This document shows positions 8,201 to 15,007 of a stretch of 38,365 bases of DNA, piece by piece. The DNA is taken from NCBI GenBank assembly GCA_021324175.1, contig JAJPJP010000169.1:1-38365 (forward strand). The letters are read 5' to 3'. Under the pieces are notes generated by a model that ran no database searches, was not told the DNA's origin, and worked only from the letters and a program-made list of their open reading frames with translations. The translations under genes were made by a program, and so were the position numbers. Source of the DNA: Chitinophagia bacterium (GTDB lineage Bacteria > Bacteroidota > Bacteroidia > Chitinophagales > Chitinophagaceae). How positions within the stretch are numbered: the stretch's first letter is position 1; each line of letters starts with the position of its first letter.

Positions 8201-9907
8201 ATGCGTCAATTGAAAATGTTAGTGGTCTTTATTGGCCTTATAATCTTTAACCTGTCAATTTTTGGCCAGGGCACATCCACGAAGCAGGACCTGCCAAATG
8301 GTTGGCATTTAATGGATAAGCAGCAAGACGGGTATTATGGAATAAGCCTGAACAAAGCTTACGAATTTTTGAAACTAAAAAACCTCAAGAGTAAGACGGT
8401 AATCGTCGCGGTGATCGATTCGGGTATTGATACGCTTCAGGAAGATTTGAAAGATATTTTGTGGACGAATCCGAAAGAAATACCAGGGAATGGGATCGAC
8501 GATGATCATGATGGATACGTTGATGACGTCCATGGGTGGAATTTTCTAGGAGGTAAAGATGGTCAGAATGTTAACGACGATTCTGGTGAAGATGCTCGAG
8601 TTTATTTTGAATTCAAAAAGCAATTCGAGACGCCGGGCTTTGACGCCTCGTCTTTATCGGCCGATGATAAGGAGAAATACACGATGTGGCAAAAGGCAAA
8701 AAAAAGACTGATGGGCGCCACCACAGAAAGTCCTGATGATCTGGTATTGCTTAAGCGTGTACTTGCGGCGTCCGTAATGAGTGACAGTGTCCTGCAAGGC
8801 GCAATGGGAAGGAAAGAATATACAGGAAATGATCTTGACACATTCCAGGCGTCAACGCCCGACATCAAAAGAGCAAAAGAAATATTACTGTTTTCATTTC
8901 GCGAAAACAAGATAATGGATGTTACGAACAAAGCATTCCTGACAGATTTTAATGAGTACGTTAACATGCAGGTAAAAAAGGCTGAATCAAAAGACAAAGC
9001 GCCGGAAAATGTCCGAAAGAAAATTGTCCAAGATAACGAGGAAGATATTAACGATAAATATTATGGCAATAACGATATTATGGCCGGCGAGCCGATGCAC
9101 GGTACCCATGTTTCCGGCATAATTGCGGCCGAACGCGGCAATGGCAAGGGCATGGATGGAATAGCAGACAACGTACGAATTATGATGATCCGTGCAGTGC
9201 CAGGCGGCGACGAACATGATAAGGATGTTGCGCTCGCGATTCGTTATGCGGTCGACAATGGTGCCAAGGTTGTCAATATGAGTTTCGGCAAGGACCTTTC
9301 ACCTGAAAAAAAATGGGTTGACGACGCTGTAAAATATGCGGAAAGCAAAGGGGTTTTATTAGTGCATGCGGCTGGGAATGATGCTGAAGATGTGGATACG
9401 ACTGATAATTTTCCTTGCCCTGATTTCAAGGACCATTCCGGCAAGGCATCCAATTGGATCACCGTAGGGGCCAGCAGTGATCCGGCAGCAGAAGCGGGAT
9501 TCAAGAGCTACACAGCATCTTTTTCAAATTACGGAAAGAAAGAAGTAGACGTGTTCGCGCCAGGTACCAAGATATATTCGACACTGCCCGGAGGCCATAA
9601 TTATGGCAATCTGCAGGGAACAAGCATGGCAGCTCCCGTCGTTACGGGCATAGCCGCATTGATTATGGAATATTATCCAAACCTAACTGTGCAGCAAGTA
9701 AAATTTTGCATAGAAAGATCTGCTACACCCCTGGCCGAGAAGGTTAAAAAACCCGGAACGGACAATGAATTGGTAAACTTAGCTGACATCAGCGTTTCCG
9801 GCGGAATTGTCAACGCTTATGGTGCCGTAAAGCTCGCCTATAATATTAGCACCGAGTCAAAAAAAGACGACCTTCCCAAATCTACCTTAAAAGACAGAAA
9901 AGATTAG
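8201..9907 (+). CDS. Secreted subtilisin-like (S8) serine protease with large Asp-His insert
   Basis: 568 residues with a signal peptide (about 1-23, ending FGQ). The catalytic triad is visible: Asp73 in VIDSGID, His300 in HGTHVSG, Ser475 in GTSMAAP, and the oxyanion Asn393 in AAGND. About 226 residues separate Asp from His, where classical subtilisins have a few dozen. The insert includes a Ca-like GNGIDDDHDGYVDDVHGWNF stretch, shared with many Bacteroidota S8 peptidases, and a Lys/Glu-rich helical portion. The C-terminus is short and Lys-rich, with no T9SS tail, so the protein is probably periplasmic or exported by Sec only. Possible roles are protein turnover or processing of surface proteins; the substrate is unknown. 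A strong terminator follows. Confidence 0.93.
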   Translation: MRQLKMLVVFIGLIIFNLSIFGQGTSTKQDLPNGWHLMDKQQDGYYGISLNKAYEFLKLKNLKSKTVIVAVIDSGIDTLQEDLKDILWTNPKEIPGNGIDDDHDGYVDDVHGWNFLGGKDGQNVNDDSGEDARVYFEFKKQFETPGFDASSLSADDKEKYTMWQKAKKRLMGATTESPDDLVLLKRVLAASVMSDSVLQGAMGRKEYTGNDLDTFQASTPDIKRAKEILLFSFRENKIMDVTNKAFLTDFNEYVNMQVKKAESKDKAPENVRKKIVQDNEEDINDKYYGNNDIMAGEPMHGTHVSGIIAAERGNGKGMDGIADNVRIMMIRAVPGGDEHDKDVALAIRYAVDNGAKVVNMSFGKDLSPEKKWVDDAVKYAESKGVLLVHAAGNDAEDVDTTDNFPCPDFKDHSGKASNWITVGASSDPAAEAGFKSYTASFSNYGKKEVDVFAPGTKIYSTLPGGHNYGNLQGTSMAAPVVTGIAALIMEYYPNLTVQQVKFCIERSATPLAEKVKKPGTDNELVNLADISVSGGIVNAYGAVKLAYNISTESKKDDLPKSTLKDRKD

Positions 9908-9931
9908 ACCCGTTTGACCTAATTTTTCGAA

Positions 9932-9963
9932 AATACCGGATTTTTTGTCCGGTATTCTTTTTT
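9932..9963 (+). terminator. Intrinsic terminator after the S8 protease gene
   Basis: A perfect 9-bp stem AATACCGGA/TCCGGTATT with a 7-base loop is followed by C and six T. It lies 25 bases after the protease stop and 17 bases before the DinB-like GTG start, so that gene needs its own promoter or read-through. Confidence 0.8.
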
Positions 9964-9979
9964 ACATTTACCAAAAAAA

Positions 9980-10489
9980 GTGTTATCCAAGAAAGACTGC
10001 ATAGCTGCCGATTTTTATCGTTCCTATATCGATAAGATAAAAGAACAAGATGTTAGCAAAGCACTGAAAAAAAACACCGCACAGGTGAAAAAAATGCTGA
10101 AAAAAATTCGGACAAAGAAAATTGATTACGCTTATGCTGAAAACAAATGGACAATTAAAGAAATATTGCAGCACGTAATAGACGCCGAAAGAGTCTTTAC
10201 ATACCGCGCAATGACTTTTGCCAGAAAAGACGGAACACAATTGCCAAGTTTTGATGAAAAAGTGTGGGCAGAAAATGCAAAGGTCCACAAACGAAAATGG
10301 AAGGAAATGGTTAACGAATTCAAATCGGTTCGCAAAGGAACGGAAAAGTTATTTCGCTCCTTTGATAACGAGCAACTGCTTTCAACCGGAACTGCAAGTA
10401 ATAATACGATCAATGTGCTTGCTCTTGGTTTTATATGTGCCGGTCATGCCGCACATCACATTAAGGTCATTAAAGACAAATACCTTTGA
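9980..10489 (+). CDS. DinB/YfiT-fold putative metal-dependent protein
   Basis: 169 residues, read from GTG at 9980 because the first in-frame ATG is about 37 codons in and would cut helix 1. The DinB four-helix fold is indicated by WTIKEILQHVIDAERVFTYRAMTFAR (first metal His in LQHVIDAE) and the C-terminal GHAAHHIKVIKDKYL, which supplies an HxxxH pair. Family members bind Zn or Ni; some are thiol-dependent transferases (bacillithiol, mycothiol), and many are uncharacterised. The gene starts 17 bases after the upstream gene's terminator and ends 36 bases before the MFS transporter, with which it may be co-transcribed. The biochemical function is unknown. Confidence 0.82.
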   Translation: MLSKKDCIAADFYRSYIDKIKEQDVSKALKKNTAQVKKMLKKIRTKKIDYAYAENKWTIKEILQHVIDAERVFTYRAMTFARKDGTQLPSFDEKVWAENAKVHKRKWKEMVNEFKSVRKGTEKLFRSFDNEQLLSTGTASNNTINVLALGFICAGHAAHHIKVIKDKYL

Positions 10490-10525
10490 TTTCATTGGGC
10501 TCCTTCACTCCTAATTGTACTGTCA

Positions 10526-11683
10526 TTGGATGATTTGTTAATCCTGGAACAACGCAAGAAACGAACGCTTAGATTTTCTGTAGCAACATTTTTTTTCGTA
10601 GCGGGACTATGTTTCGCAAGCTGGGCTTCGCGGATAGCCGACATCCAATCAACATTGCATCTTAATAATGCTGAACTTGGGTCGGTCCTGCTTGGTCTGC
10701 CGGTCGGCCTGCTCCTATCCTTACCGTTCGCTGGAATCCTTGTTGCAAGATTCGGCAGCAGGAATGTAGTACTTAGCGCAGCTTTTTCTTACGCCCTATT
10801 GCTTCCTTTATTGGGGCTTACCATCTCTGGATGGCAGCTGATGTTGAGTCTCTTCCTCTACGGGATTAGTGGCAATATTCTTAATATTTCTGTTAATACT
10901 CAAGCCGTCGGTGCCGAATATATTTTTGGCCGTTCAATAATGGCGTCCTTCCACGGGATTTGGAGCCTCGCGGGATTTGTCGGCGCGGCGCTGGGAGCGC
11001 TGTTTATCTCGCTCCACTTTTTACCTTACCAGCATTTTTTAATAATCGCAGCTACGGCTTCGTTTTTGATAATCAGGGCTTCGTCCAATTTAATTCCGCT
11101 CGATGTAAATAGCAGCGAACAAAGGCCTGTTTTTTCATTGCCGGACAAATCATTAATAAACCTTGGTTTCATTGCTTTTTGTAGCATGATTTGCGAAGGA
11201 ACAATGTTTGACTGGAGCAGCGTATATTTCAAACGTGTAATCAGGCCCTCTAATGATTTAATTGCTGCCGGCTATACCGCCTTCATGTGTACTATGGCTT
11301 TGGGCAGGTTCGCTGCAGATCATCTAGCGTCAAAATATGGGAAAAGACGGGTCCTTCAATTGAGTGGTGTTCTGACTGCGGCCGGATTGTTACTCGCCAT
11401 AACAGCGCCGTATTTCTTCCCAGCCATTGCCGGGTTCCTCCTGGTCGGCGCAGGCGTTTCATCAGTCGTGCCTTTCGTCTATAGCATAGCGGGCAAATCG
11501 AAAACGCTGTCATCGGGCGTCGCTCTGGCTGCCGTGTCGACGATCGGCTATTTTGGGTTCCTTGTTGGTCCTCCGGTAATCGGCTTCATTGCACAAATTG
11601 TCAATCTGCGTGTTTCATTTTGCGTGATAGCTATTTTGGGCATTGGAATTACCTTCCTTGCCAGGAAAACAATTATCGCATAG
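10526..11683 (+). CDS. MFS transporter, YbjJ-like
   Basis: 385 residues with about 12 hydrophobic segments from residue 16 to the end. The N-terminal block SVATFFFVAGLCFASWASRIADIQ, then LNNAELGSVLLGLPVGLLLSLPFAG and the loop motif ARFGSRN resemble the YbjJ branch of the major facilitator superfamily. The substrate is unknown; family relatives are annotated as sugar or drug transporters without firm evidence. No ATG exists near the N-terminus. The start is TTG at 10526 (or TTG at 10535), both before the first basic stretch EQRKKRTLR. The gene follows the DinB-like gene by 36 bases. Confidence 0.88.
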   Translation: MDDLLILEQRKKRTLRFSVATFFFVAGLCFASWASRIADIQSTLHLNNAELGSVLLGLPVGLLLSLPFAGILVARFGSRNVVLSAAFSYALLLPLLGLTISGWQLMLSLFLYGISGNILNISVNTQAVGAEYIFGRSIMASFHGIWSLAGFVGAALGALFISLHFLPYQHFLIIAATASFLIIRASSNLIPLDVNSSEQRPVFSLPDKSLINLGFIAFCSMICEGTMFDWSSVYFKRVIRPSNDLIAAGYTAFMCTMALGRFAADHLASKYGKRRVLQLSGVLTAAGLLLAITAPYFFPAIAGFLLVGAGVSSVVPFVYSIAGKSKTLSSGVALAAVSTIGYFGFLVGPPVIGFIAQIVNLRVSFCVIAILGIGITFLARKTIIA

Positions 11684-11865
11684 GAATCTATGTATCCGGA
11701 AAATCGAATTTCAAACCGGTTATTTTTTCTCGGATCTTCATTCATCCTTTCGGATTCGGCTAAGCACTGTTGATTTCCGGATCATTGCGCCAAACTTTTC
11801 CCATCAAGCAGAAGTCCATTCATTGTCTGCATTGGTTGCGGAATTGGGGACAGATCCTAAAAGAA

Positions 11866-11892
11866 TAGTCCGGGATATTATAACCCGGACTA
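11866..11892 (-). terminator. Intrinsic terminator of the C-terminal processing protease gene (minus strand)
   Basis: A 9-bp TAGTCCGGG/CCCGGACTA stem with a 9-base loop lies 23 bases beyond the minus-strand stop. Read on the minus strand it is followed by TTCTTTTAGG, a T-rich tail. The plus strand lacks a T tract, so it serves the minus-strand gene. Nothing else is seen in the gap 11684-11914. Confidence 0.6.
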
Positions 11893-11914
11893 CGACAATT
11901 GAATTCGAAATGTT

Positions 11915-14062
11915 TTACTTGTTATATACAAGGCTTTTTGAAGATACCATGTCGTCGACCACTTTTACGGCTTCATCCAGCCAGATGTCTCGTTGAAGTC
12001 CCTTCATCCAACGTGCATACCTTTCTGCCTTGTCTTTGTCGTTGTCGAATTTTCCTGCATCTTGCGGCAAAGTTTCAACCTTGAGTTCATTTGGCAGCTT
12101 GCTTAGCGATTCAATCTGTTTTACGGCTAATTTCCACTTCTTCTGTTCTTCACGATATTTGTCAATATTTAGGGAGTGCGATTTATCGTTTTGAGCATTC
12201 AACCAGGATGCATCGCGATTAATTATGGTAAAAGCGGAATCGTTTTTCAGTCTTTGTTCACTGGCTTTGATGATAGGGTTAAGGTCATAAGCATATTTCC
12301 AAGTGGTGTAATTGGCCTTCTGGATTTCATCCCATGGTAGCGCATCTGGATTATCTTTCTCCCTTACTTTTGCGTATTCGAGCGCGTCAGGCAAGACTAC
12401 ATCGGAAGATACTCCACGCAATTGAGTGGATCCCCCGTTGATTCGATAGAATTTTTGTAAGGTCAATTTGATCGTGCCCAAATCACCATTGTCATTGGAA
12501 AAGCCAAGAGATTTATCGAGTTCGATATTTCTTTGAACCGTACCTTTCCCATAAGTCGAAGTACTTCCAATAATAACTCCTCTCTTATAATCCTGAATTG
12601 CTGCTGCAAATATTTCAGACGCGGAAGCGCTGTATTCATTTACCATAACTGCCAGTGGGCCATCATACAAGAGATTTTTGTCCTGGTCAGTATACACGTG
12701 GGGCTTGCCATCCCTGTCCCTAACTTGGACAACAGGCCCCTGGTCAATAAATAAACCGACCATTTGGACAACGTCGTAAAGCGATCCGCCTCCATTGTAG
12801 CGGAGATCTATTACGATCCCGTCTACTTTTTCTTCCTTCAATTTGAGAATTTCTTTGGCCACATCAATTGAACACCTGTGCGCTTTTGGATTTTCGAAAT
12901 CCGCGTAAAACTCAGGCAGAAAAATATAACCAATTTTGCCCTTTTCTCCATTAATTATCACACTTCTTGCGAACGTTTCATCCTGAACGATCTCGTCTCT
13001 TATGAGTGATACAACTTTTACTGTTCCATCCGCCTTTTTAATAGTCAAACGCACTTCTGTTCCTTTTTCTCCTCGAATTAGTTTTATCGCATCCTCTGTT
13101 TCAAATCCGGTTAGGTCGACTGGCTCTTGATTTCCTTGACCAACCTTCATGATGATGTCACCGCTATTGATCTGTCCGGATTTCCAGGCGGGCATGCCTG
13201 TGAGTAATTCTCCAATTTTGATATTGCCATCCTCCTCTTTTAGCGTGGCGCCGATGCCAAAAAAGTGTCCACTCATCTGCTCATCGAAATACCTTTTCTC
13301 GACTGGAGGGAAATAAGCCGTATGCGGATCCATTGATTCCACCACGGTTTCCACAAACTCGTTGAAGCGTTCATCGTCGCTAAATCTGTACTTTATTCTT
13401 TCGTAAAACCTGTCCATAATCTTCATAACCTTTTCACGTGCTTCTTTTTCAAGATCGCCATTCGATTTCGGTACATGGCCTGCCGTGGCTATACTGGAAT
13501 GTTCCTGATCTAAAAGATCAGCATACCGCTCCAATGCCAGGTATTTTAATCTTTTGCGCCAAGATTCTTTGCGTTCAGCATCATTTTTCGGAAAATCCAT
13601 CTTACTGTAGTCTTCACTTACAGTTTCATCTTTGGAAAAGTCGAACGGATGTGATAAAATATCTTTATATATTGACTCCGTTTCGGAAATACGCTGTTTG
13701 AGAATCGCGACAACTGCCGGCTCGAATTGAATGGTTGTTTTCCCAAGAATTTCGTCATCAATTTTGGTCTCATATTTCTTTAATGCATCAATATCCGTCT
13801 TTAGAAGAATATCCTTCTCATTATCGACTTCTGACAAATACTTATTAAAAACTTCCTTTGAGAATTTGTCATCGATGCTTTTGGGGCTATAATGAACATC
13901 CTCAAGCATCACGCCAACGTCACGCAAAATTTTTTCATATTTGGTTGGGGGATCACCTTTATATCCAAAAGAACGGAATGCGACGAAAATACCGCATCCC
14001 AGCACCATCAAAACTATAGGGAGATTTCTTTTATTGAACATATATTCAAACAATTTTGACAT
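11915..14062 (-). CDS. Carboxy-terminal processing protease (Prc/Tsp type, S41A)
   Basis: 715 residues from the first ATG at 14062; ATG at 14041 and TTG at 14110 are alternatives. A membrane anchor lies at about residues 13-30. A helical region precedes a PDZ domain near 260-350 (FFGIGATLKEEDGNIKIGELLTGMPA). The S41 catalytic core contains the carboxylate-binding DLRYNGGGSL, Ser480 in the SASASE motif and Lys506 in STYGKGTVQ. The C-terminal helical domain matches the Prc DUF3340 region. Length is close to E. coli Prc (682). The enzyme trims or degrades periplasmic proteins from their C-termini; in other bacteria Prc affects lipoprotein and peptidoglycan hydrolase turnover. A TATTTTTG box at 14066-14073 on the minus strand sits so close to 14062 that the 14041 start would fit better if the box is the promoter. 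Confidence 0.93.
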   Translation of the reverse strand: MSKLFEYMFNKRNLPIVLMVLGCGIFVAFRSFGYKGDPPTKYEKILRDVGVMLEDVHYSPKSIDDKFSKEVFNKYLSEVDNEKDILLKTDIDALKKYETKIDDEILGKTTIQFEPAVVAILKQRISETESIYKDILSHPFDFSKDETVSEDYSKMDFPKNDAERKESWRKRLKYLALERYADLLDQEHSSIATAGHVPKSNGDLEKEAREKVMKIMDRFYERIKYRFSDDERFNEFVETVVESMDPHTAYFPPVEKRYFDEQMSGHFFGIGATLKEEDGNIKIGELLTGMPAWKSGQINSGDIIMKVGQGNQEPVDLTGFETEDAIKLIRGEKGTEVRLTIKKADGTVKVVSLIRDEIVQDETFARSVIINGEKGKIGYIFLPEFYADFENPKAHRCSIDVAKEILKLKEEKVDGIVIDLRYNGGGSLYDVVQMVGLFIDQGPVVQVRDRDGKPHVYTDQDKNLLYDGPLAVMVNEYSASASEIFAAAIQDYKRGVIIGSTSTYGKGTVQRNIELDKSLGFSNDNGDLGTIKLTLQKFYRINGGSTQLRGVSSDVVLPDALEYAKVREKDNPDALPWDEIQKANYTTWKYAYDLNPIIKASEQRLKNDSAFTIINRDASWLNAQNDKSHSLNIDKYREEQKKWKLAVKQIESLSKLPNELKVETLPQDAGKFDNDKDKAERYARWMKGLQRDIWLDEAVKVVDDMVSSKSLVYNK

Positions 14063-14170
14063 AATCAAAAATAACGATAAAACTAGAGGCTTGTTGCATA
14101 TTATCAACAATTAACGAGCCATTTTGATGGGTGGCGAGAGTAATGATTTCCCGCAAACTCATTTTTTAAT

Positions 14171-14178
14171 TACTTTTG
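14171..14178 (+). promoter_or_regulatory. Likely -7 element of the tRNA-His promoter
   Basis: TACTTTTG matches TAnnTTTG and ends 13 bases before the tRNA 5' end, the expected distance for a short 5' leader. A -33 TTG is not evident. Confidence 0.5.
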
Positions 14179-14191
14179 TCGCCCTATTGAC

Positions 14192-14266
14192 GGAGGGTGT
14201 AGCTCAGTTGGTTAGAGCGTCAGATTGTGGCTCTGAAGGCCGTGGGTTCGAATCCCATCACTCTCC
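14192..14266 (+). tRNA. tRNA-His (anticodon GTG)
   Basis: A full cloverleaf is present. The acceptor GAGGGTG (14193-14199) pairs with CACTCTC (14259-14265). T8 and A9 are followed by D-stem GCTC/GAGC. The anticodon arm is TCAGA/TCTGA with loop TTGTGGC, giving anticodon GTG at 14227-14229, and the T-arm is GTGGG/CCCAT with TTCGAAT. The extra G at 14192 pairs with the discriminator C at 14266, the G-1:C73 hallmark of tRNA-His. The full CCA end is not encoded. Confidence 0.97.
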
Positions 14267-14276
14267 CACTTTCAAG

Positions 14277-14301
14277 CCCGAGGCATGACTTCGGGTTTTT
14301 T
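14277..14301 (+). terminator. Intrinsic terminator after tRNA-His
   Basis: A CCCGAG/TTCGGG stem (six pairs including one G-T) with a 7-base loop is followed by six T, starting 11 bases after the tRNA. The downstream DUF445 ATG is only 13 bases away, so that gene depends on read-through or on a promoter I cannot see. Confidence 0.7.
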
Positions 14302-14313
14302 CATAAGAAAATC

Positions 14314-14919
14314 ATGAATCCCTGGCTATACACAATCCCTTTTATATCCGCTTTTATTCATTGGCTAACTATTTGGATGGCGCTAAAATTATTGTTCCAT
14401 CCAAGAACCCCGAGAAAAATTTTATTCGTCAAGTTCCAAGGAGTTTTTCCGAAAAGACAGAACCAAATCGCAGAAACCCTGGGCAAAATAGTCGGTCAAG
14501 AGTTATTGTCTTTTGCGGATATTGAGGAAACGATCAGCCATCCTGAAAATGTTCGCAAAATTTTGCCCGCGGCTGAAGTACATATTGACCATTTTTTGCG
14601 CGTCCGCCTAAAAGAAAATATGCCGATGATATCGATGTTTATTGGAGAAAAAACAATCAGCCAACTGAAGATCGTTTTCATGCAGGAGCTTGAGGAGCTA
14701 TTTCCGCAAATAATGAAGTCCTATGTTAACAACCTCAAGCAGGATTTGGATCTCGAAAGGATAGTTGTTGAAAAGGTTGCAGCATTTTCATCGGAAAAAC
14801 TTGAAAAGATGTTGAACCAAATCCTTACGAAGGAATTTCGTGTAGTGGAAGTGATTGGCGCTGCGCTGGGATTTTTTATCGGGATCGTTCAAATCCTCCT
14901 GACACTGGTGATTCGATAG
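14314..14919 (+). CDS. DUF445 family membrane protein
   Basis: 201 residues from ATG at 14314. A longer frame opens at 14227 but would run through the tRNA, so it is rejected. The protein starts with a hydrophobic segment (about 2-28, NPWLYTIPFISAFIHWLTIWMA), then KLLFHPRTPRKI and FQGVFPKRQNQIAETLGKIVGQELLS, the typical DUF445/YheB pattern. It ends with another hydrophobic helix (about 178-200). The middle is amphipathic helical. Members are membrane proteins of unknown biochemical role found in many bacteria. The gene sits between tRNA-His and an outer-membrane receptor with no obvious operon partner. Confidence 0.85.
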   Translation: MNPWLYTIPFISAFIHWLTIWMALKLLFHPRTPRKILFVKFQGVFPKRQNQIAETLGKIVGQELLSFADIEETISHPENVRKILPAAEVHIDHFLRVRLKENMPMISMFIGEKTISQLKIVFMQELEELFPQIMKSYVNNLKQDLDLERIVVEKVAAFSSEKLEKMLNQILTKEFRVVEVIGAALGFFIGIVQILLTLVIR

Positions 14920-15007
14920 AATTCTTCTCGCCCTCCCATCGAGTAATTAGGCCGTTAATAACTATTGAATTTCAATAGTCGATTATTGTTTTCAACTTTG
15001 CGTCACA

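Noticed and set aside
11684-11914. Possible small gene in the gap between the MFS transporter and the protease gene
   Set aside because: Frames there either enter the protease gene antisense or have no protein-like composition; only the terminator hairpin is supported.
14227-14313. N-terminal extension of the DUF445 protein
   Set aside because: The extension would be translated from inside tRNA-His; the ATG at 14314 matches the family start.
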